Shown: piece after piece, positions 16,848 to 23,954 of the stretch
Layout: each line of letters starts with the position of its first letter
Numbering within the stretch: position 1 is the stretch's first letter
From: CAVPTL01 sp963727235
GTDB lineage: Bacteria; Actinomycetota; Thermoleophilia; Gaiellales; JAICJC01
Reading direction: 5' to 3'
Assembly: GCA_963727235.1 (NCBI GenBank)
Contig: CAVSFZ010000002.1
Location: 22,598 to 86,597, forward strand
DNA: 64,000 nt
Notes under the pieces: generated by a model
What the model saw: the letters and a program-made list of their open reading frames with translations, nothing else
Told to the model about the DNA's origin: nothing
The model's database searches: none
Translations under genes and position numbers: made by a program

Positions 16848-18731
16848 ATGTCAACAGGCATTGCGCTTGGCCCTCCACCGGAGGAAGATCACCCCGTGCA
16901 CGAAGTCGCAGAGTTCCTCGCGAACACCCCGCCGTTCGACACCTTGGAACGCTCCGAGCTGGAGCGCGTCGCCGACACCAGCGAGATCGAGTTCCACCCC
17001 GCCGGCAGCACCATCCTGCTGCAAGCCGCCGAACCCCCCGAGCACGTCTGGATCGTGCGCCGCGGCATGGTCGAGCTGGTCGACAACGGCCGCGTGGTCG
17101 ACCAGCTCGGTGAGCACGAGATGTTCGGGCACAACACCATGCTCACGGGCGGGCTGGTCGGCGTCGCCGTGCGCGCCCACGAGGACACCCTCTGCTACCG
17201 GCTGCCCGGGTCGGTGATCCGGGAGGTGCTGGGCCGGCCGGCCGCGCTTCGCTACCTGGTGCACTCCGCCGGGCGCAGCTACGAGCTGCGAGACGGCCAC
17301 CTGCAGGCGCGCGACCGCGTAGATCTCGGGCAGCGCCGAGTGGGCGACCTGGTGCGAGGCGCGCCGGTGGTGTGTCCCCCCTCCGCCACCGTGAAACAGG
17401 CTGCCAACCAGATGGTGGAAGCCCACTCCTCGTCGGTACTGGTCGACCTGGGCGACACCCTAGGGATCGTCACCGATCGCGACCTGCGCACACGCGTGGT
17501 GGCCGCCGGCGCAGGTCCGGACACCACTCTGGGCGACATCATGACCGCCCCCGCCCGCACCGTCAGCGCCGATCGCACCGCCGGTGACGTGCTGCTCGAG
17601 ATGCTCGACCGCGGCGTCCGGCACTTCCCCGTGATCGACGCGACCCAGGCACTGGTCGGAGTCGTGGCCGATACCGACCTGATGGCGGTCGAGGCCCGAT
17701 GGCCGTTTCACGTGCGCGCGGCCATCGGCGCCGCCGCCACTCGCGAGCAGGTGATCGAAGCCGGCCGCCAGCTCCGCCCGATGGTGATCGACCTGCATCG
17801 TGCGGGCGCCCCGGCACCCGCCCTCGGGCGCGTGATGGCCACCGTCAGCGATGCCCTCACCCGCCGCCTGATCGAGCTGGCCGAGGTGGAGCTGGGCCCG
17901 CCGCCCGCTCCCTACACGTGGTTGGCGCTCGGCAGCTATGCCCGCCGTGAAGCCGCGCTCAGCTCAGATTCCGACTCGGCGATTGCCTGGGACGGCTCCG
18001 ACCCGGGGGCCGACGCATGGCTCGAGCAGCTCGCCCACCGTGTCATCAGCGGCCAGGAGATGACCGGCACGCCACCGTGCGCGCAGGGCGCCACCGCAGC
18101 CCACCGCCTGTTTCGGCGGTCGATCTCGGACTGGGAGAACGCGGTCGACTCGTGGCTCGAGAATCCCGGGCAGCCCAAGGCCGTGATCCTGCTGAGCGTG
18201 GTGGTGGACGCCCGCGGGGTGTGGAACTCACGGCTGACCGAGCCCCGTCTGAACGCCGTGTTCGCGCGCACGCGAAAGCACCCGCAGATGCTGCGGCTGC
18301 TGCGGTCACTGGCGTTGGGGCACCGGCCGCCACTGGGATTCGTGCGCGGGTTCGTGGTCGAACACGACGGCGGCCACAAGGGCCAGCTCGACCTCAAGAC
18401 CGGCGGCCTGCTCCCGATCACCGACCTCGCCCGGGCGGCGGGGATGGAGGCGGGAGTTGCCGCGGCCTCCACCTCGGCGCGACTGGACGCGGCCGAGTCG
18501 GCGGGCACGCTGCCGGCCGCCGACGTGGCGGTGCTGCGCGACGCGCTCGCGCTCTTCACCGACCTGCGGATGGAGCACCAGGTGACCCAGCTCGAGAACG
18601 GCCAGACCCCTGACGATCACATCGCCCCGCGAGCCCTGTCACCATTGACCCGCACCTATTTGAAGGAGGCGTTCCGCGCCGTCGCCCGGATCCAGCGCGG
18701 AGTCGAATCCGTGATGAGCGTCGACCGATGA
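16848..18731 (+). CDS. cNMP-binding / CBS-pair / DUF294 nucleotidyltransferase-like protein
   Basis: A 627-residue multidomain protein. There is a cyclic-nucleotide-binding fold at about 15-140 (HPAGSTILLQAAEPPEHVWIV), two CBS domains at about 175-290 (SSVLVDLGDTLGIVTDRDLR; VGVVADTDLM), then a DUF294 nucleotidyltransferase-like domain with LGSYARREAALSSDSDSAI near 370 and a helical C-terminal DUF294 domain. The architecture is known from bacterial predicted signal-transduction proteins; the nucleotidyl transfer target is unknown. It is coupled by ATGA to a downstream DEDDh exonuclease, a common pairing. GTG at 16896 is an alternative start. Confidence 0.88.
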   Translation: MSTGIALGPPPEEDHPVHEVAEFLANTPPFDTLERSELERVADTSEIEFHPAGSTILLQAAEPPEHVWIVRRGMVELVDNGRVVDQLGEHEMFGHNTMLTGGLVGVAVRAHEDTLCYRLPGSVIREVLGRPAALRYLVHSAGRSYELRDGHLQARDRVDLGQRRVGDLVRGAPVVCPPSATVKQAANQMVEAHSSSVLVDLGDTLGIVTDRDLRTRVVAAGAGPDTTLGDIMTAPARTVSADRTAGDVLLEMLDRGVRHFPVIDATQALVGVVADTDLMAVEARWPFHVRAAIGAAATREQVIEAGRQLRPMVIDLHRAGAPAPALGRVMATVSDALTRRLIELAEVELGPPPAPYTWLALGSYARREAALSSDSDSAIAWDGSDPGADAWLEQLAHRVISGQEMTGTPPCAQGATAAHRLFRRSISDWENAVDSWLENPGQPKAVILLSVVVDARGVWNSRLTEPRLNAVFARTRKHPQMLRLLRSLALGHRPPLGFVRGFVVEHDGGHKGQLDLKTGGLLPITDLARAAGMEAGVAAASTSARLDAAESAGTLPAADVAVLRDALALFTDLRMEHQVTQLENGQTPDDHIAPRALSPLTRTYLKEAFRAVARIQRGVESVMSVDR

Positions 18732-19351
18732 GGGCGCGGGGGCCGTGGCGGGAAGCCCGGCTGGTTTCAGTCGACGTCGAGACGACCGGGCTCAATCCCC
18801 AGCTCGACCGGGTGATCTCGTTCGGAGCGGTGCCGATCGTGCGCGGCCGGATCGTGTCCGGCGGCGCTCTCTACGGCTTGGTCAACCCCCAGCGCGACCT
18901 CCCCGCCGAGTCGATCGTGATCCACGGCATCCGGCCGCAGGATCTGCTCGAGGCACCCACGGCGCCAGAGGCGCTGAGACCACTGGCCGAGATCGTTCAG
19001 GGGGCGGAGGTGATCGCCCACGCCGAGTGGGTCGAGCGCGGGTTTCTGTCCAAGCCGCTGCGAGGGCTCGGCGCACGCCTGCCGCGCAAGCTGCTCGACA
19101 CCGCCCAGCTCTACCGGCTGTGGGAGATCGGGCGCGGCCGGCCCGACCCGGGCTTCCGATCGCTGGGGGACGTTGCCGAGGCGCTCGGTCTCCCCGCCCA
19201 CCGACCCCATCACGCGCTCGGTGACGCGCTCACCACCGCGCAGGTGTTTCTGGCGCTGGCAACCCACCTCGAACACAGCGGCCGGGGCAGCCTTCGCAGC
19301 CTCCGGTCAGCCGACAAAGTGATGCAGACCCACTCGAGATACGCGCCCTAG
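18728..19351 (+). CDS. 3'-5' exonuclease, DnaQ-like DEDDh family
   Basis: A 207-residue exonuclease domain protein. Exo I is VSVDVETTGL (Asp and Glu) and Exo III is HHALGDALTTA (His and Asp). In Exo II, usually HNxxFD, the sequence is AHAEWVERGF, so glutamate stands where the metal-binding aspartate is expected. Proteins of this type paired with cNMP/CBS/DUF294 genes are annotated as Pol III epsilon-like, but the fold alone does not prove proofreading. The ATG overlaps the previous stop (ATGA), and the TAG overlaps the stop of the convergent amidase. Confidence 0.87.
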   Translation: MRARGPWREARLVSVDVETTGLNPQLDRVISFGAVPIVRGRIVSGGALYGLVNPQRDLPAESIVIHGIRPQDLLEAPTAPEALRPLAEIVQGAEVIAHAEWVERGFLSKPLRGLGARLPRKLLDTAQLYRLWEIGRGRPDPGFRSLGDVAEALGLPAHRPHHALGDALTTAQVFLALATHLEHSGRGSLRSLRSADKVMQTHSRYAP

Positions 19352-20873
19352 CAGGGCGCCAAGGTGGCGTACAGGTGCACGTGGGTGGAGATGTGCCCGG
19401 CGGCGTCGTGGGAGGCCACGCCCAGCACATGGGTGGTGCCGCATTTGAGCCCGGTGTAGGTGTACGAGGTGGTGTCGACCGAGGCTCGATGAACGGCGTC
19501 CAGGTAGGTATCGAAGCCGGTGCCGGTGCCGCCCGCGTCTGACCATGAGAGCGTGGCCGTGGTCTTGGTGATGTCGGACACCGCAGATCGGTGGGATTCG
19601 GCGGGCAGTCCGGCGTGGCGGCCGACAGCAGGTCGCGCGGCGAGCGGTTCGAGATCATGTCCAACGCCCGCACCGATACCGAGTAGGTCTTGCTGCACGA
19701 GAGCTTGGTGGCGGTGGCCTCGAGGTCGGTGCCCTGAAAGATCTTGACCCCACCGACCCAGAGCTGATATCCGCCCACGCCGATGTTGTCGCTTGCCTTT
19801 GTCCACGACACGTGCAGGGCGCCGGGCTGGGGGTCGACCGACACGTGAGGCCCCGTGGGCAACTCGGGGTCGGTCACCTCCACCACCCGCATCGGGTTCG
19901 GGGTGGGCGAACCGGATAGCACCAGCTTGGGCGCATCTCCCTCGCCCATCGCAAACGTCCCCAGCCGGTTCCAGCCGCGGCTGCAGTATCGGGTCTGATC
20001 GACGTGCACTGCGCGAAAGCCACCGGTGGTCGCAACGCTCACCGTGACCGCCTTGGGCGCCCCGGCGCACGGCCAGCGCATGAACAGGTCGTACTTCTGC
20101 GTGTCGGGCAGATCCAGCCGGTACTGCCACTTCGCGTTCCTGTGGGTGATCCTGCCGGGCGTGGTCGAGTCGACGATCTGCTGGTAGGTGTCGTTCGCGT
20201 TCATCCGCAGGTAGGCCATGTACAGCGGCCAGTTCCAGGTGCGGCCGGGGTCGGTGTGGTGGGCGAAGCCGCCGAACTGGCCCCGGTGGTTGGGGTCGGG
20301 TACCTGGTTGTGGCCGATCACGTGCTGTCGGTCGGGCCTGATCAGATACTTGTGCGCGAGGTACCCGGCGAGCCGAGCCGAGGCCCGGTACTGCACGTCG
20401 GGGAAGACCGTGCGATTCGTGAATCCCGCGTGTTCAATCCCGATCGAGGTCTCGTTGTACGGCCAGTTGCCGGCGTGCCAGGCGATGTCCCGCTCGGGCA
20501 CCATCTGCGCGACCTGGCCGGCCGAGCCGACCACGTAGTGGGCCGAGCTCTCGGCGGCGCGATTCTTGAACCACTGGTAGGTGCCGCGAAATCCCCCCTC
20601 GGCGACGTGGACGATCAGCCGCTGAATCGGAATGGCCACCGGCCGGTCGGCGATGGTGTAGTTGTGCGGTGAGGCCGGCTCCCACAGCGCCTTGGGGTAG
20701 TCGGGACGGGCTGGGACTGCGGGCAGCGCCCTCGATCCGATCCGTGCCGGCGGGTTGGCCAGCCCCGAAGCTCCGGGCCCTCCCTCCGGGTGTCCGGCGG
20801 CAGACACAGCCAGAGCTGGAGTCACGAGCAGGCCAAGCGCTGCCAGCGCCACGGCTTTGCGACGGAGGTGCAC
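19348..20873 (-). CDS. Secreted N-acetylmuramoyl-L-alanine amidase with FN3 domains (frameshifted)
   Basis: A cell-wall hydrolase of the Amidase_2/PGRP fold. A GTG-started signal peptide (HLRRKAVALAALGLLVTPAL) is followed by the amidase domain, with LIVHVAEGG, SAHYVV, GIEHAGF, VIGHNQVPDPNH and AHHTDPG, which carry the zinc histidines. A beta-sandwich region and two fibronectin-III-like domains complete the C-terminus. The frame breaks near 19585: the second FN3 (SDITKTTATLSW to LYATLAPC) is in another frame. One extra G in CTGCGGTGTCC would restore continuous reading, so this is either a consensus error or a recent mutation. The stop overlaps that of the exonuclease. Confidence 0.78.
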
Positions 20874-20904
20874 CTGACCACGATCGGCGATGCGCCGGCA
20901 AAAC

Positions 20905-21684
20905 TCAAGCCGGGTCGGTGAGTTCGACCAAAAGCGGTGCATGGTCGGAAGGTTTCTGGCCCTTTCGGTAGTTCCGGTCGATACCGCATTCGACGATGCG
21001 GGGGGCCAGCCCTGCCGACAGCAGCGCAAGATCGATCCGCAGACCCATGCCGCGATGGAAGTGGCCCTGGCGATAATCCCACCAGGTGTACCCCACTTCA
21101 CCGGGATGGCGCTCAGCGAACGCGTCAACCAGATCGCCGGCCGCCAGGATCTGGGCCAGCCTGTTGCGCTCGTCGGCGGAGACATGGGTCGAGCCGATGA
21201 ACGCCTGCGGGTCGTACACATCCAGGTCGGTGGGAGCGATGTTCATGTCGCCCATCGTCACCAGCGGCGTGCCGGCGAGGCTTCGCACCCGCTCGGCCAT
21301 GGCCTCGAGGAACGTCAGCTTGGAAGCGAACGCCTCGGTACCGAGCTCGCGGCCGTTGGGCACGTAGGTGCTGCAGACACGCACGCCGGCGACATCCGCC
21401 TCGATCCAGCGAGCCTCCTCAGGCTCGGCCTCGCCTGGGAGGCCGGCTGTGACGGTTGTGAGCGGATGCTCGACCGGTGCGGCGATGGCGACTCCGGCCC
21501 AGCGCCCCGCGGACTGGTCAACCGCGGCGTAGCCTGCCGCGGCCAGCTCGGCGTGTGGGAAGGCTGCCGACTCGGACTTGGTCTCCTGCATGCAGAGCAC
21601 GTCCGGGCGGTGCTGCTCGAGGAACTCGAGCACGCGCGGCAACCGCATCTTGATCGAGTTGACGTTCCAGGTCGCGAGCTTCAA
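20905..21684 (-). CDS. xth: Exodeoxyribonuclease III (AP endonuclease family)
   Basis: A ~259-residue Mg-dependent AP endonuclease/3'-exonuclease for base excision repair. Landmarks: LATWNVNSIKMRL, the metal ligand in MQETKSE, YVPNGRE, the catalytic GDMNIAPTDLD, TWWDYRQGHFHRGMGLRID and the terminal SDHAPLLVEL. The TTG at 21684 (LKLATWN) is chosen because any longer frame runs across the divergent oxidase gene. Candidate -10 elements for both genes lie in the 21-bp gap. Confidence 0.92.
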   Translation of the reverse strand: MKLATWNVNSIKMRLPRVLEFLEQHRPDVLCMQETKSESAAFPHAELAAAGYAAVDQSAGRWAGVAIAAPVEHPLTTVTAGLPGEAEPEEARWIEADVAGVRVCSTYVPNGRELGTEAFASKLTFLEAMAERVRSLAGTPLVTMGDMNIAPTDLDVYDPQAFIGSTHVSADERNRLAQILAAGDLVDAFAERHPGEVGYTWWDYRQGHFHRGMGLRIDLALLSAGLAPRIVECGIDRNYRKGQKPSDHAPLLVELTDPA

Positions 21685-21705
21685 GGTTGGTATCGTACGC
21701 GCCCC

Positions 21706-23073
21706 ATGAGCACGCTCTCCAATGACCTGGCCGCGGTCGTTGGGGCGGACTCGGTGCTCGACCCGCCGCCCTCGCTGTACCGCGCCGACGCCACCGAGGC
21801 GGCCGGGCTGGAGGGCGCGCCCGATGCCGTGGTGCTTCCCCGCACCGCCGAGCAGGTGGCTGCGGTGGTGGCCTGGTGCTACGAGCGAGACGTGGCGATC
21901 GTGCCGCGCGGCGGCGGCACCGGGTTTGCGGGTGGAGCGGTGCCGGTGTCGGGCGGCGTGGTGGTCGACCTGGCCCGGATGGTGCGGATCCGAAGCTTCG
22001 ATCCGCTGCTCTGGCGGATCCAGGTGGAGGCCGGCCTGCCCACCTCCGAGCTGCGCCGGACCGTGCGCGAGAGCGGCCTGTGGTTCCCGCCCGATCCAGG
22101 CGCTGCCGAGCAGTCGCAGATCGGCGGCAACATCGCCACCAACGCCGGCGGCCCGCACGCATTCAAGTACGGGGTGACCGGGGCATGGGTCACCGGCCTG
22201 GAGGCGGTGGTGCCGCCCGGCGAGCTGATCTCGGTGGGCGGGGCGATGCGCAAGGACGTCGCCGGCTATGACCTCAAGAGCCTTCTGATCGGCTCGGAGG
22301 GGACGCTGGGGATCGTCACGGCCGCGTGGCTGCGGCTGATCCCGGCACCCGAGGCCGCGATTCCGGTGGCGGCGGTGTACCCCGACGTCGCCACCGGCTG
22401 CCGTGCGCTCGAGAGCGTGCTCGGAAACGGCCTGCAGGTGGCGGCGCTCGAATACCTCGATGCCCGCACGATCGAGCTGGCGGCCGCGGCCTTCCCGGGT
22501 CAGATCCCCGCGGACGCTGGGTTCATGGTGCTGGCCGAGGCCGACGGGTCAGCCGCAGAGGCCGATGCACTCGCCGCTGAGCTGGCCGCGGTGCTGTCCG
22601 AGGACGCACTGAGGGTGGCGCGCTTCGATACCGCCGAGGGGATCGCCGCGCTGTGGCGGTGGCGCGACGGCGTCTCGATCGCGGTCACGGCGCATCTTGG
22701 GGGCAAGCTCTCGGAAGACGTGGTGGTGCCGCTCGACCGGCTGGCCGAGGCGGTCACGGGCACGCTCGCGATCGGCGCCCGGCACGGGCTGGATGCCTGC
22801 AGCTGGGGTCACGCCGGCGACGGCAATCTGCACTCGAGCTTTCTTCTGGACAGCCACGACGGCGAGGCGATCGGCAGGGCACATGTGGCCTGCGACGAGC
22901 TGTTCGAGCTGGCCGCCGAGCTGGGAGGGTCGATCTCGGGTGAGCACGGCATCGGCTGGATGAAGCGCGGCCGGCTCGGGCTTCAGTGGAGCCCGACCGC
23001 TGTCGAGCTGCACAACCGCATCAAGCAGACCTTCGACCCCAAGAACCTCATGAACCCCGGCAAGAAGACGTGA
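21706..23073 (+). CDS. FAD-linked oxidase, GlcD / D-lactate dehydrogenase-like
   Basis: A 455-residue flavoprotein. The PCMH-type FAD domain shows VPRGGGTGFAGGAVP near 67, GGNIATNAGGPHAFKYG near 140 and GSEGTLGIVT. The C-terminal cap has the HAGDGNLH and SGEHGIGWMKR motifs of the glycolate oxidase GlcD/D-2-hydroxyacid dehydrogenase group. Expected reaction is oxidation of a D-2-hydroxyacid; no glcE or glcF gene is adjacent, so a single-subunit D-lactate dehydrogenase-like enzyme is plausible. Its TGA stop lies in palindrome copy 4. Confidence 0.88.
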   Translation: MSTLSNDLAAVVGADSVLDPPPSLYRADATEAAGLEGAPDAVVLPRTAEQVAAVVAWCYERDVAIVPRGGGTGFAGGAVPVSGGVVVDLARMVRIRSFDPLLWRIQVEAGLPTSELRRTVRESGLWFPPDPGAAEQSQIGGNIATNAGGPHAFKYGVTGAWVTGLEAVVPPGELISVGGAMRKDVAGYDLKSLLIGSEGTLGIVTAAWLRLIPAPEAAIPVAAVYPDVATGCRALESVLGNGLQVAALEYLDARTIELAAAAFPGQIPADAGFMVLAEADGSAAEADALAAELAAVLSEDALRVARFDTAEGIAALWRWRDGVSIAVTAHLGGKLSEDVVVPLDRLAEAVTGTLAIGARHGLDACSWGHAGDGNLHSSFLLDSHDGEAIGRAHVACDELFELAAELGGSISGEHGIGWMKRGRLGLQWSPTAVELHNRIKQTFDPKNLMNPGKKT

Positions 23074-23105
23074 ATAAAAGGTGCCAGGCACCTTTTATTC
23101 ACGTC
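23067..23105. repeat. Palindromic intergenic repeat, copy 4 (AAAA-arm type)
   Basis: A perfect 39-bp palindrome, arms GACGTGAATAAAAGGTGCC around a central A. It lies between convergent genes and contains the TGA of the GlcD-like gene at 23071-23073. The arms extend three bases beyond the common core (GAC/GTC), as in copy 3, where the added bases differ. Confidence 0.92.
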
Positions 23106-23107
23106 CT

Positions 23108-23776
23108 TCAGCGGGGGGCGCCGGCGGGGTAGGAGCTCTGCCGGAGCTGGCGGCCGGCGCGGCGGCGGTGGGCCAAACCGGCCGAGCGGGCCAGCAGTCG
23201 ATGGGCCTGGGCGGCTGCCACGGCGGCGGTATCGACCACGATCGCGCCGGGGTCGGCCGCAGCTGCGATCCGCGCACCGGCCGACGACGCCGGGCCGCCG
23301 GCCAGCACCAGACCGCGATAGCCGCCGAACTCACCGGCACGCGGGTCGATCAGCGGCAGCCCGCCTGACCGCAGCCGCTTGAGCGCGCCCTGCAGCTGGG
23401 GAATCCGCACCGTCTGCGAACCGGCCACGATCGCAACCGGCCCGCCACGAGAGAGCGCAAACGCGCGATCGACCGCGAACCGCAGGTCGATCCCGATCAC
23501 GGGTGCGGGCGTCGCGGCACGAGCGACGTCGAGCCCGTCCAGCGTGCCCTGGAGCGATCCCAGGATGATCAGCTTGGCCCCGGCGTTGCACAGGTCGACG
23601 GTGATCGCCTGAACCCGCTGCTGGACGACCGTGCCCCGCAGCCGCGCCCAGGCGGGATGGCCGTCGTCGGACATCGAGATCACATCCTCGTGCGGCATCC
23701 GGCGGCGCAGATCGGCCACCAGCGCGGCTGCACCGCTTCCCGAGGCGATCACTCCGATGGGGCCGTCGGGATCCAT
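23108..23776 (-). CDS. Asp/Glu racemase (MurI)-like protein lacking catalytic residues
   Basis: About 222 residues. The opening PIGVIASGSGAAALVADLRRRMPHED aligns with MurI-type glutamate racemases, but the catalytic Asp of the usual GVFDSGVGG is Ala. The first catalytic Cys (usual ACNTA) is replaced in IILGSLQGTLD, and the second (usual GCTHYP) in VLAGGPASSAG. A racemase reaction by the known two-cysteine mechanism is therefore not expected. The ATG at 23776 has GAAGG 5 nt upstream. A longer start at 23875 would make the nested inverted repeats coding and is less likely. Function unknown; it could be a binding or regulatory paralog. Confidence 0.6.
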   Translation of the reverse strand: MDPDGPIGVIASGSGAAALVADLRRRMPHEDVISMSDDGHPAWARLRGTVVQQRVQAITVDLCNAGAKLIILGSLQGTLDGLDVARAATPAPVIGIDLRFAVDRAFALSRGGPVAIVAGSQTVRIPQLQGALKRLRSGGLPLIDPRAGEFGGYRGLVLAGGPASSAGARIAAAADPGAIVVDTAAVAAAQAHRLLARSAGLAHRRRAGRQLRQSSYPAGAPR

Positions 23777-23793
23777 CGTCGCCTTCGCGGCCG

Positions 23794-23954
23794 GTGATGT
23801 GACCGGCAACGTTTGCCGGGTTCCGGCGGCTGCAAGGCGGCGCGCTGCTGCGTCCTCAGTCGCGTCAATACTCATGGTATTGACGCTCCCTGCGTCCTGG
23901 CATCGCTTGCCTTTCGCTCGCCGTCGACACCACCAACGTTACCGGTCACATCAC
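23794..23954 (-). repeat. Nested inverted repeats between gcvT-like and murI-like genes
   Basis: Outer arms at 23794-23813 and 23935-23954 (20 nt, one mismatch: GTGATGTGACCGGCAACGTT and its complement) enclose an inner perfect hairpin, arms GCGTCAATAC at 23862-23871 and 23877-23886 with a 5-nt loop. The octamer GGACGCAG occurs on both sides of the inner hairpin. As RNA from the minus strand this would be a structured leader or intercistronic element ahead of the MurI-like gene. One outer arm touches the GcvT stop codon. Confidence 0.65.

Noticed and set aside
23777..23953. Glycine or c-di-GMP riboswitch between the GcvT-like and MurI-like genes
   Set aside because: GGCAAGC and AGGACGCA fragments recall the c-di-GMP-I core, but the conserved GNRA tetraloop and receptor arrangement are not found, and the glycine aptamer pattern is absent. 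Kept only as a structured element of unknown type.
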